64,000 nucleotides of DNA, from positions 1-64,000 of the forward strand of contig CANDGI010000015.1 in NCBI GenBank assembly GCA_947384285.1, given 5' to 3'. The notes under the pieces are model-generated. The model did no database searches. It saw nothing but the letters and a program-made list of their open reading frames with translations, and was not told where the DNA came from. The translations under genes and the position numbers were made by a program. This document shows positions 18,741-26,922 of the stretch, in pieces. How positions within the stretch are numbered: position 1 is the first letter of the stretch; each line of letters starts with the position of its first letter. The stretch comes from an uncultured Lachnospiraceae bacterium (GTDB taxonomy: Bacteria; Bacillota; Clostridia; Lachnospirales; Lachnospiraceae).

Positions 18741-18774
18741 AAAGGCCGATGCATTTTAATCTGCATCGGCCTTT
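18741..18774 (+). terminator. Strong terminator
   Basis: 13-bp stem (18741-18753 with 18762-18774), 8-base loop, followed by TGGATTTTT. It ends the decayed region after the response-regulator promoter. Confidence 0.7.
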
Positions 18775-18935
18775 TGGATTTTTCCAACCTACTCAGGAAA
18801 AATCAGTATTTGAATTATACTCCAACTACTATAATAACAAGTGGGATATCGGAAACATGACATAATTTTGGAAAAAGTTTCAGAAAAAGGAAGATTATTA
18901 CCGTCAGGCGATAGATTTTTATTTCACACATACAT

Positions 18936-19049
18936 CTAAATAATAAATTCACTTTTACCAATATAAAAAAGATAGGATATCGTTTGACGCATGGAGGCGC
19001 TATACCATAAAAGCAAGGGAAATAGATTAGCTTCTGTTTCTCTTTTTTT
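18936..19049 (+). ncRNA. Candidate small RNA, copy A
   Basis: CTAAA (18936-18940), 17 bases, CCAATAT (18958-18964) resembles a sigma-28-type promoter with relaxed spacing. It is followed by GATAGGAT (18971-18978), GACGCATGGAGG (18986-18997), and a terminator of 9 bp with wobble pairs (19017-19025 with 19034-19042) and seven T (19043-19049). A related locus with the same order and spacing is at 37865-37978. The predicted transcript is under 90 bases with several GGA motifs. I know no described family that fits. Confidence 0.4.
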
Positions 19050-19140
19050 GTTTTTCACAATTATTTTACATAAATTACACCGCTTTACGGTTTTGTACCA
19101 TAACTGCATAGCGGTCAGACGGGTTTCTGCTCATAATAGC

Positions 19141-19395
19141 TTACCTCAATGTCCCGCCAGAACGAATAAAAGAATATCCATGGCCTGCTTTGTTCCGAAA
19201 ATATTTGCCAGGCCTTGCATTGCCGGTAAGGTCAAGGTTCTGGCATTCATCCATAGCACATACGAGATCCTGTTTTGCATACCAGCTGTCGCAGAGGATG
19301 ATAACATTTCTAGGAGTTTGGCTGGCACTCAGTGCATGGCAGATGGGACGAAGGGAGTTGGGACACGGTTTTCTTAGACACGGAAGGTTCATCAT
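19141..19395 (-). pseudogene. Transposase remnant
   Basis: Minus-strand reading of about 85 codons contains VIILCDSWYAKQDLV and CQNLDLTGNARPGKY. The DSWY and NLxLxGNAR pattern is that of DDE transposases near the second catalytic acid. No full domain or inverted repeats remain. Confidence 0.4.
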
Positions 19396-19768
19396 CAGAA
19401 AAAAGAGATTGCAAGGGAGGCAAATGAAAATTTTGAAGATGGCAAGGAATTGATCTTATATTCATTGGAGCGGATAGAAGAGCTGCCAGGAAAGATAAAG
19501 TGGATTTTAGGACATTCGAAATTAGCAGAACAGATTGCTTTACATAGAAATAGAGGATTTGAAATATCTGTATACAAAGTTTTTGTATTTGTATAGAAAG
19601 ATTCATGCATTTTATCCTGGTATACAGGTGGAAGCATATCTGGAGAAATGCGTCAATCATGTTGATGGGAATGCTTTGCAGGATACAATAAAAATGTCTG
19701 CCAGGGAATGCATAAATATCCAGGACAAGATTTGAAAAATATTTTAAAAGAAAAATTTACATTACCTA
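19396..19768. other. Gap with no intact gene
   Basis: The stretch before the flagellin promoter holds only short open frames. One (about 19430-19595, plus) reads ILYSLERIEELPGKIKW and stops after about 55 codons; I cannot assign it. The DNA is AT-rich and looks decayed. Confidence 0.4.
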
Positions 19769-19795
19769 TAAAGTCTAAAAGAAAACTACCGATAA
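19769..19795 (+). promoter_or_regulatory. Sigma-28 (SigD/FliA) promoter of flagellin
   Basis: TAAA (19769-19772), 15 bases, ACCGATAA (19788-19795). This matches the flagellar sigma consensus TAAA-N15-GCCGATAT closely. It would give a leader of about 185 bases before the flagellin start. Confidence 0.65.
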
Positions 19796-19943
19796 AAATA
19801 GTGTAAGTCAAGATGCAGCACATACATATGGCTGTATCACAGTTTCGGATAGTTAACCTAGGGATTATCTGGAACATGGCAAGACTGTTTTTACAGAATA
19901 TAAATACCGAATGCATTCAGCAGAGGTTGCTATATTAATAATC

Positions 19944-19978
19944 TTGCAGCATGGAGGCTGCAGTATATTCAAGGAGGA
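19944..19978 (+). promoter_or_regulatory. CsrA-type site: hairpin plus Shine-Dalgarno
   Basis: TGCAGC-ATGGAG-GCTGCA (19945-19962) folds into a 6-bp hairpin that puts ATGGA in the loop, followed 8 bases later by AAGGAGGA, the ribosome site. Two ANGGA motifs, one in a hairpin loop and one in the ribosome site, are how CsrA binds the flagellin (hag) message in Bacillus. Confidence 0.45.
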
Positions 19979-19985
19979 AAATCTT

Positions 19986-21245
19986 ATGGCAATGATCGTA
20001 CAACACAATCTTACAGCAATGAATTCCAACCGTCAGTTGGGCGTTACCACAGGCGCACAGGCAAAATCTTCTGAAAAGTTATCATCTGGTTACAGAATCA
20101 ACCGTGCAGGCGACGATGCAGCAGGTTTGAAGATTTCTGAGAAAATGAGAAGCCAGGTTCGTGGCTTGACACGTGCTTCCACAAATGCACAGGATGGTGT
20201 ATCCTTAATTCAGACAGCTGAGGGTGCTTTGAATGAAGCGCATTCTATTCTTCAAAGAATGAATGAATTAGCAGTTCAGGGAGCAAATGATACCAATGAG
20301 ACAATTGACCGTGACGCTATCAATGAAGAATTAGATCAGTTGACGAAGGAATTGGATAGAATTTCTGAGACAACACAGTTCAACAAACAGAATCTGTTAG
20401 ATGGATCGTTTAAGGGTAAGAATCTTCATGTGGGCGCTAATGCAAGCCAGAAGATTGAGATTAGCATTGAAAATATGAATTCCAATACATTAGGTCTTAG
20501 GAAGATTCATGTAAGTGATGCTAAGTCTGCGGTAGTTGCAAGCATTAAACCGGATAAACAGATGGGCACAAGTTATAGCAAGATTGTTTATTCAAATGGT
20601 ATGTCAAAAGCTTATGCGACAACTAGCGCAGTAAGTAAAAATAAGGCATTAGCGATTTCTGCCTTTAAATTAACACTTAAAACAAAAGGAGCATCCGCTT
20701 ATAGGCAGCAGGTTGACGTAAGTAGCGGTTCTACGTATTATCTTGATTCTAAGAACAACAAACATGCTACTGCAAGTAAGGCATGGGCAATAGATAAGAG
20801 CCAGGCAATAGCGGATATGTCTACTGAACTTACTAAAAACTTTGGTAAATATTTGGTTGGAGCAACAACGAGCGCAAAAAGTACAAATGTTATGCAGCCT
20901 ACTGTATCGGTAGCACCGCCACAAGGCGCTATAGATGTTAATGCACCGAGAGTGGATGATTATCAGACTGCGAATGCAACTCTCAAGGCAGTTCAGGAAG
21001 CAATTAACAAAGTATCCAGCCAAAGGTCTGCACTTGGAGCTATCCAGAACAGGTTGGAGCATACCATTGCAAACTTAGACAATGTGGCAGAGAATACTCA
21101 GGCAGCAGAATCCCGTATCCGTGACCTTGATATGGCTTCTGAAATGGTTGAGTACAGCAAGAATAATATTCTTGCCCAAGCTGGTCAATCCATGCTTGCC
21201 CAGGCAAACCAGTCTACACAGGGCGTATTGTCCTTGTTAGGATAA
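19986..21245 (+). CDS. fliC: Flagellin
   Basis: Flagellin of 419 residues. The N-terminal D0/D1 region (MAMIVQHNLTAMNSNRQLG through LLDG) and the C-terminal region ending QSMLAQANQSTQGVLSLLG are fully conserved and mediate filament assembly. The central part (about 165-320) is variable and rich in Ser, Thr and Lys, a likely place for O-glycans. The ATG at 19986 follows AAGGAGG at 19971; earlier in-frame ATGs have no ribosome site. It is driven by a sigma-28-type promoter and its leader carries CsrA-type motifs. The Maf and sugar genes downstream should modify this protein. Confidence 0.97.
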   Translation: MAMIVQHNLTAMNSNRQLGVTTGAQAKSSEKLSSGYRINRAGDDAAGLKISEKMRSQVRGLTRASTNAQDGVSLIQTAEGALNEAHSILQRMNELAVQGANDTNETIDRDAINEELDQLTKELDRISETTQFNKQNLLDGSFKGKNLHVGANASQKIEISIENMNSNTLGLRKIHVSDAKSAVVASIKPDKQMGTSYSKIVYSNGMSKAYATTSAVSKNKALAISAFKLTLKTKGASAYRQQVDVSSGSTYYLDSKNNKHATASKAWAIDKSQAIADMSTELTKNFGKYLVGATTSAKSTNVMQPTVSVAPPQGAIDVNAPRVDDYQTANATLKAVQEAINKVSSQRSALGAIQNRLEHTIANLDNVAENTQAAESRIRDLDMASEMVEYSKNNILAQAGQSMLAQANQSTQGVLSLLG

Positions 21246-21279
21246 TAACAGTACAGTTGAAATTCAGCAAGAAATTCAT

Positions 21280-21306
21280 AAAGGAGTTGGCAACGCCAAC
21301 TCCTTT
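21280..21306 (+). terminator. Flagellin mRNA hairpin
   Basis: 12-bp perfect stem (21280-21291 with 21295-21306) and a 3-base loop, 35 bases after the flagellin stop. The T-run after it is short, so some read-through into the Maf genes is likely. Confidence 0.65.
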
Positions 21307-21362
21307 CATTGATACCTTTGGAAAATAAAAATAGTTGCTATAGAAGAATTGGCAGGATAAAA

Positions 21363-21701
21363 ATGTTTGATAAGATAGAAAATTTGTATCAGTCTATGTA
21401 TCAGATATCTTATGGATATCTGATTGAGCAGAAACGAGATAATATTAAGCTAATCAAGAAAATAATCCCGCAAATACAGGAATTTGTATTATGGTTTTTA
21501 GAAGGAAATAGATTTGAAATAGAAGAAGAATTGTATCAAGAGATGCAGAGTTACCTGCTTCAGGTGTTAGAGGACATTACGAACGCAATTGCACAAGAGG
21601 ATCGGGTATTGCTTCATGATGCGGTCGCTTATGGAATGATGGAATATTTAAAGATGTTTATGGATTCAAAGCGGGAGGGGACGGAAGATGTCAATATTTG
21701 A
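21363..21701 (+). CDS. Small conserved-looking protein before Maf
   Basis: Soluble, mostly helical protein of 112 residues, acidic, with no motif I recognise. The ATG at 21363 is preferred to 21309 because GGCAGGAT lies upstream and the longer N-terminus is unlike the rest. It overlaps the Maf gene by 14 bases, so it is translationally coupled and may be a partner or chaperone of Maf or of flagellin. FliS is a possible comparison by size and context, but the sequence does not clearly match it. Confidence 0.65.
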   Translation: MFDKIENLYQSMYQISYGYLIEQKRDNIKLIKKIIPQIQEFVLWFLEGNRFEIEEELYQEMQSYLLQVLEDITNAIAQEDRVLLHDAVAYGMMEYLKMFMDSKREGTEDVNI

Positions 21702-23565
21702 GGAAAATCTAAAAGCGCTGTCTGCCGTTTATCCGCAGATGGATCAATTGATTAAAGAGGCAAAAGAGAAAATTGAACCGGAAATAGAGATTATAGAAGA
21801 AACCTCTTATAGTGGGGAAAGAATTATAAAGATAAAAAAAGAAGATAGGATCTGCTATTTAAATGGGAAGAGGAACATTGAAGAACCTGCCCAAATATGG
21901 GTGGAGACGGTGGGTCATCTTGCGACGAACTCCCCGGTATTTATCATGGGGCTGGGAAATCCAAATTATTTGAAGAAACTTGTAGAAGGGATGGAAAACA
22001 GGATTGCAATTATAATTTATGAGCCGTCCTTTCAGATTTTTTTGGATTTTCTGGAGCATGTGCCTCTGCAGAGATGGATGGAAAAGCATCTGATGGTATT
22101 CTGGGTAAAAGGCCTGGAAGGCCTGGATGATAAAGCAATGGATGACATAATAAAGCGGATTCTTAGGTATGAGACACTCCGGCATTACCGTAAGCTAATC
22201 CTTCCCAATTATGATGTATTGTTTCCAGAGGAAGCAGTGTCTTTTTTGAGAATGATAAATGAAGTTACAAAAGATGTAACGGTTAATTATCTTACTCAAA
22301 TGCGGTTTGCCAATGTTTCGATAACGAATCTGCTTGATAATGTAAAGTATTTGTGTGATGGATTTAAAACAACCCAGCTTGTGAAAGTCATCCCAAATGA
22401 CATTCCGGGAATCGTTGTGGCAGCGGGGCCATCTTTGAATAAGAATATCCAGGAACTAAAGAAGGCTAAGGGAAAGGCGTTGATTATCGCAGTGGACACA
22501 GCGATAAAGCCCTTGCTTGCGGCTGGGATCATTCCAGATATGTTTACAATTGTGGATGGGAAAAAGCCTTTGGATTTGGTACAGAAGGAAAGTGCGAAGG
22601 AAATTCCCCTTGTGACAGCGATCAATGCAAACAGTGAAATTTTAAAATATCATACGGGTATGAAATTTTTTTATAACGAAGGCTATGCTATAGCAGAGCA
22701 AATTTTAGTGCGTGCAGATTGGCAATACGGCGGGGTTGATACGGGAGGGAGCGTTGCAACCAGCGCATTTTCTCTGCTTTATAAGATTGGACTGACAAGA
22801 ATCATTCTAGTTGGACAGGATTTGGCCTTTACAGGCAATCGTTCCCATGCGGACGGGACTTTTGAGAAAGTGATGAAAGAGGAAAATACCGCAGGTTTTA
22901 TTATGGTAGAGGGAAATGTGGAAAAAGAGGTGCCCACAACTGCGTCATTGAAGATTTATTTGGAGTGGTATGATAAATATATAGAAGATATCTTAGAACG
23001 GGAGAAAGGATGTTTTCGGGTTATCAATGCTACCGAGGGCGGAGCGAAGATAAAGAATACAGAGATTATGACGTTGCATGACGCCATTGAGAAGGAGTGC
23101 ACAAAAGAAGTTGATATACAGGAATGCTTGGGGCGTTTATCGCCTATGTTGGATGAAGAATCCCGAAAATGGGCAGTGGAATATTTGGATGACATTCCTG
23201 ATAAATTCTTTCAGTTGGCTGGGGATGCAAAGAAGGCAAAAAAATTATATGGAAAATTGGATAAAGTATGCAACAAAAGGAATATGGATTCGAAAGAATA
23301 TTTAAGTGTGTTAAAAAAGATTGAAAAAAGCATAAAAAAAATAGAGTCGAACAGTGTTGTGTACCAGTTGGTGAATGAGACGATGGTGGGCCAGCGTTAT
23401 GTGCTTTTGGCAGAACAGTTTGAGCATGAAGATTCTGTGCAGGCAGAAGGAAAGGAAATGGCACGGGAAGGGATGATTTATACAAAATACGTCTCAGAGA
23501 TAGCCGAACTTTTTGGAGAATATATGAAAGAGCTTAGGGAAAAGGAATCTTTGGAAGAAAAGTAA
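21688..23565 (+). CDS. maf: Motility accessory factor, DUF115/MptE-like
   Basis: Protein of 625 residues. The core IPGIVVAAGPSLNKNIQEL...IIAVDTAIKPLLAAGIIPDMFTIVDGKKP (about 232-295) is the DUF115 signature. Maf proteins transfer CMP-activated nonulosonic acids such as pseudaminic or legionaminic acid to Ser/Thr of flagellin in the cytoplasm. The N-terminal (about 1-200) and helical C-terminal (about 480-625) parts also fit the Maf layout. Its place between flagellin and the CMP-sugar genes supports that role here. Start coupled to the upstream small gene. Confidence 0.88.
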   Translation: MSIFEENLKALSAVYPQMDQLIKEAKEKIEPEIEIIEETSYSGERIIKIKKEDRICYLNGKRNIEEPAQIWVETVGHLATNSPVFIMGLGNPNYLKKLVEGMENRIAIIIYEPSFQIFLDFLEHVPLQRWMEKHLMVFWVKGLEGLDDKAMDDIIKRILRYETLRHYRKLILPNYDVLFPEEAVSFLRMINEVTKDVTVNYLTQMRFANVSITNLLDNVKYLCDGFKTTQLVKVIPNDIPGIVVAAGPSLNKNIQELKKAKGKALIIAVDTAIKPLLAAGIIPDMFTIVDGKKPLDLVQKESAKEIPLVTAINANSEILKYHTGMKFFYNEGYAIAEQILVRADWQYGGVDTGGSVATSAFSLLYKIGLTRIILVGQDLAFTGNRSHADGTFEKVMKEENTAGFIMVEGNVEKEVPTTASLKIYLEWYDKYIEDILEREKGCFRVINATEGGAKIKNTEIMTLHDAIEKECTKEVDIQECLGRLSPMLDEESRKWAVEYLDDIPDKFFQLAGDAKKAKKLYGKLDKVCNKRNMDSKEYLSVLKKIEKSIKKIESNSVVYQLVNETMVGQRYVLLAEQFEHEDSVQAEGKEMAREGMIYTKYVSEIAELFGEYMKELREKESLEEK

Positions 23566-23592
23566 GTGCAAACGGTGGAATAAGGGATAGCA

Positions 23593-24249
23593 ATGCAGGA
23601 TTTAATTTTAATAGGCTCCGGCGGCTGCATGCGGGAGCTTTTTTGGCAGATAGAGGAATTGAATAAGGAAATCCCAACATGGAACGTGATTGGCTATGTG
23701 GACAAGTGCAGCTTCCAGGGCGGCGAAGGTTTAGATATTTCTGTTGGCAGCATATATTGCCCCTATCTGGGAGAAGACGAGTATTTATTAAGCAGGCAGA
23801 AGGAAACAAATGTGGCGATTAGTGTAGGCGAGCCTGGCTTGAGGAAAAAGATTGCAGAAAAATTGAGCCAAAACCCAAGATTGAAATTTCCGAATCTAAT
23901 TATGGGTGATACAAGGTTATGTACAGACATAAAGATGGGACAAGGCTGCATCATATCTATGGGATGCCGGGTTTCGACAAATGTAATGTTAGGGGATTTT
24001 GTGTTTCTTAATCTAGGTTCCTTGGTGTGCCATGATGGAATTCTTGGAGACTATGTTACCTTGAGTCCGGATGTGAAGACGGCGGGGCAGGTTGTGATTG
24101 GAAACTGCTGTGACCTTGGGATGGGAACGAGGATTATACAGGGGATTACAGTCGGGGATGGAGTAATTGCCGGTGCAGGAAGCATTATTGTAAAAGATGT
24201 GGAAGCAGGCTGTACGATAGCAGGAGTTCCGGCAAAGCAGATAAAATAA
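23593..24249 (+). CDS. neuD: NeuD/PglD-like sugar O- or N-acyltransferase
   Basis: Protein of 218 residues. The N-terminal PglD-type Rossmann part starts LILIGSGGCMRELFW (usual form GxGGhxxev), and the C-terminal half is a left-handed beta-helix of hexapeptide repeats (about 105-210) ending AGCTIAGVPAKQIK. NeuD proteins acetylate sialic acids or their precursors; the PglD relative LegH acetylates the 4-amino sugar of legionaminic acid. Here it could do either. It lies 27 bases after maf and 60 before neuB. Confidence 0.82.
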   Translation: MQDLILIGSGGCMRELFWQIEELNKEIPTWNVIGYVDKCSFQGGEGLDISVGSIYCPYLGEDEYLLSRQKETNVAISVGEPGLRKKIAEKLSQNPRLKFPNLIMGDTRLCTDIKMGQGCIISMGCRVSTNVMLGDFVFLNLGSLVCHDGILGDYVTLSPDVKTAGQVVIGNCCDLGMGTRIIQGITVGDGVIAGAGSIIVKDVEAGCTIAGVPAKQIK

Positions 24250-24309
24250 AATACGGCTATAGAAGATATCATAATAGAACAATATGATATTAGCAGCAGA
24301 GGAAGAGAT

Positions 24310-25320
24310 ATGGGTATAATAATTATTGCAGAGGCAGGAGTAAATCATAATGGCAGCCTTGCAGCAGCAAAGCAGATGGTAGCGGCGGCGAAAGAGGCAG
24401 GGGCTGATTATGTTAAATTCCAGACTTTTTCGCCCAAAAAGCTTGTATCAAAATTTGCTCAGAAAGCGGAATACCAAAAACAGGCCACGAGGCAGGAGGA
24501 AAGCCAGTTGGAAATGTTACAGAAGTTAGCTTTGGCGGAGGAAGATTTTCTGGAGTTAAAGGAATATTGTCAAAGCCATGAGATTGGATTTCTGTCTACG
24601 CCTTTTGATTTGGAAAGTATTCATTTTTTGGATAAACTGGATATGGATTTTTGGAAACTGCCGTCCGGTGAGGTTACAAATCTTCCCTATTTGCTTGAAA
24701 TAGCAAAGACAAGGAGGCCTGTGGTAATGTCTACCGGGATGTGTGAATTGGAAGAAGTGGCGATGGCGGTAGAGTGTTTGCGTAGAGCGGGTACAAAGGA
24801 GATTTCTTTGCTGCACTGCAATACGGAATATCCTACTCCTATGATGGATGTGAATTTAAGGGCAATGCAGACAATGGCTCGTAATTTTTGCCTTCCGGTA
24901 GGGTATTCAGACCACACGATGGGAATTGAGGTTCCCATTGCAGCAGCAGCTATGGGAGCTTGTATCCTGGAAAAACATTTTACTTTAGACCGGAGTATGG
25001 AAGGGCCGGATCACCTTGCTAGTTTGGAGCCTAGAGAGCTAAAAGCAATGGTAGAGGCTGTCCGTAATGTGGAACAGGCAATGGGAAATGGCAGAAAAAT
25101 GCCTTCTGAATCAGAAAAGAAGAACAAGGAAGCAGCCAGGAAGAGCATTGTGGCAAAAAGGAGAATTCGAAAAGGAGAAGCATTCACAGAGGAGAATTTG
25201 ACGGTTAAGAGACCTGGGAATGGGATATCTCCGATGAGGTGGTTTGAGGTAATAGGTCAAAGGGCAGAAAGAGATTTTGAGGAAGATGAGTTAATTTTTT
25301 TTCATGGTAAACTGGTTTAA
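24310..25320 (+). CDS. neuB: N-acetylneuraminate/legionaminate synthase
   Basis: Protein of 336 residues that condenses an N-acetylated hexosamine with phosphoenolpyruvate to make a nine-carbon acid. The TIM barrel (about 1-270) has AEAGVNHNG, VKFQTF, FLSTPFD, STGMCELEE, LLHCNTEYPTP, GYSDHT and EKHFTLDR, all typical and complete; the C-terminal SAF (antifreeze-like) domain covers about 275-336. With neuC and neuA downstream it forms the central CMP-nonulosonic acid route. LegI and NeuB cannot be told apart safely by eye. Confidence 0.9.
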   Translation: MGIIIIAEAGVNHNGSLAAAKQMVAAAKEAGADYVKFQTFSPKKLVSKFAQKAEYQKQATRQEESQLEMLQKLALAEEDFLELKEYCQSHEIGFLSTPFDLESIHFLDKLDMDFWKLPSGEVTNLPYLLEIAKTRRPVVMSTGMCELEEVAMAVECLRRAGTKEISLLHCNTEYPTPMMDVNLRAMQTMARNFCLPVGYSDHTMGIEVPIAAAAMGACILEKHFTLDRSMEGPDHLASLEPRELKAMVEAVRNVEQAMGNGRKMPSESEKKNKEAARKSIVAKRRIRKGEAFTEENLTVKRPGNGISPMRWFEVIGQRAERDFEEDELIFFHGKLV

Positions 25321-25340
25321 GCTGGAAGGGAGAAACAACT

Positions 25341-26918
25341 ATGCAATTTGGTAATGACGTAGCGAAAGCATTAGAAGTTATGCGCAAAGAGAAGGAGATA
25401 TGCAGAGACCTTGTGTCAAATGACGCTGTCGAAGCAGGATGCAGGCTGGCTGGTGTTGCTGAAAACTTGTGGGATGGTTTAGAGGGCAGTATTATTGAAT
25501 TATTAGAGAGTGAGATTCCTTACGAGTATCCATCCATAGCGGTTTGGTGGTATTCCATACTAATGGGAATCAAAAAAGATCCTGAAATTTTCCAAAAATT
25601 TTTTTATTATGTTAAAAAGAATAGGAGGGAATTTTCACTTAACACACAATATTTTCTGTACTATCAATTTGTTTCCTTAATGTTTCAATTTCAGGAATTG
25701 AATATTCAGAAAATAAAAATAGAAATGTGGGAATATCGTAGAGAAATAGTCGAGGAATTTGCAGAAAAAGTGACAGTGCCTTTGGAAATGATACCGCAGG
25801 AAGAGCGAAATGATCATTTAACGGTAGTAATTACAGAACAATTTTTATTAGAGCAGCATGGGCCAACGAAAACAGCTTTAGATAGATGTAAAGTATTGAT
25901 GCAAAAAATGGACCAGCAGGTTTTACTGATTAATACTGGCGAGGTGCTTACACGGGTAGGGGCAATTCCATTTTATGATAATGCAATAGGAAGCTATAAT
26001 AATAGCCAAGAAGAGGAACAGAAGTGGAAAGGGGTTGTAGTTCCATATTATCAATGTGACAATAATATGCCCAATATAGAGGAATTAGATCATTTGCTGT
26101 CCAGAATTCGAAGTATGGCTCCAGGACATATCGTACTTATTGGAAGAGGCGGAATTCTTGGAGACCTGGCAAATAAAATGGTTCCTGCGTTAGTGGTTGG
26201 ATTAGGCCCATCAGAATTATGCGATACCTGTGCAGAATATCAGACATTGGGAAGAAAAATGAATGAAGCGGATATTGAGATACTAAAAGCAGTGGGGCAT
26301 ACAAAAAATCATGTGATTGAGAGCATATTTACATCGAGTTTAAAACCACAAACGGAACATATTACAAAACAAATGGTAGAAATTCCTGAAGATAAGTTTC
26401 TAATAATTATTGTAGGAGCTAGATTAGATGTTGAGGTAGATGATAAATTCTTAAGAATGCTGGAAGAAATAATGGAAACGAATATGGTTTTTGGATTTTT
26501 GGGAAGCTTTTATAAATATGAAGATTATATAAGCCGTTTTCCACGTTTGAGAAGACAGTCAGCTTTTTTTGGGTTTTGTAAGGATATTTTATCATGGATG
26601 GAAATTTGCGACCTTTATGTCAATCCGGTAAGGTCAGGCGGGGGGACTTCTTGCGTGGAAGCTATGTTTAAAGGTGTACCGGTTGTTACGACAGGTTATG
26701 GGGACGTTGCAGTAAACGCAGGCGGGGAATTTTGTGTGAAAGATTATAAGGAAATGCAGAATAAGATTTTACAGTATTATAATGATAAAGAATATTATGA
26801 GCTTATGTCGGAAAAAGCGAAAGAGAGAGCAGAACTGCTGCTTGATACAGAAACAGAGTTTGTGAGGATTATGAGGGAAATGGACAGGCGGGAATCTGAA
26901 AGAATGCAAGGAGTGTAG
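25341..26918 (+). CDS. GT-B glycosyltransferase
   Basis: Protein of 525 residues. The C-terminal half has the nucleotide-sugar site of GT-B enzymes: DLYVNPVRSGGGTSCVEAMFKGVPVVTTGYGD (about 435-465). The N-terminal half (about 1-150) is helical and not typical of GT4, which recalls large transferases that glycosylate proteins directly, such as HMW1C-like enzymes. No membrane segment. It is encoded between neuB and an FkbM methyltransferase, so it probably extends or starts the flagellin glycan. Substrate unknown. Confidence 0.75.
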   Translation: MQFGNDVAKALEVMRKEKEICRDLVSNDAVEAGCRLAGVAENLWDGLEGSIIELLESEIPYEYPSIAVWWYSILMGIKKDPEIFQKFFYYVKKNRREFSLNTQYFLYYQFVSLMFQFQELNIQKIKIEMWEYRREIVEEFAEKVTVPLEMIPQEERNDHLTVVITEQFLLEQHGPTKTALDRCKVLMQKMDQQVLLINTGEVLTRVGAIPFYDNAIGSYNNSQEEEQKWKGVVVPYYQCDNNMPNIEELDHLLSRIRSMAPGHIVLIGRGGILGDLANKMVPALVVGLGPSELCDTCAEYQTLGRKMNEADIEILKAVGHTKNHVIESIFTSSLKPQTEHITKQMVEIPEDKFLIIIVGARLDVEVDDKFLRMLEEIMETNMVFGFLGSFYKYEDYISRFPRLRRQSAFFGFCKDILSWMEICDLYVNPVRSGGGTSCVEAMFKGVPVVTTGYGDVAVNAGGEFCVKDYKEMQNKILQYYNDKEYYELMSEKAKERAELLLDTETEFVRIMREMDRRESERMQGV

Positions 26919-26922
26919 AGAA

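Noticed and set aside
18971-19000. c-di-GMP (GEMM) riboswitch, because of the GACGCATGGAGG box
   Set aside because: The GEMM core needs CACAGGGCAAACC and GGGACGCAAAGCC elements, which are absent; the sites are also not directly followed by a gene.
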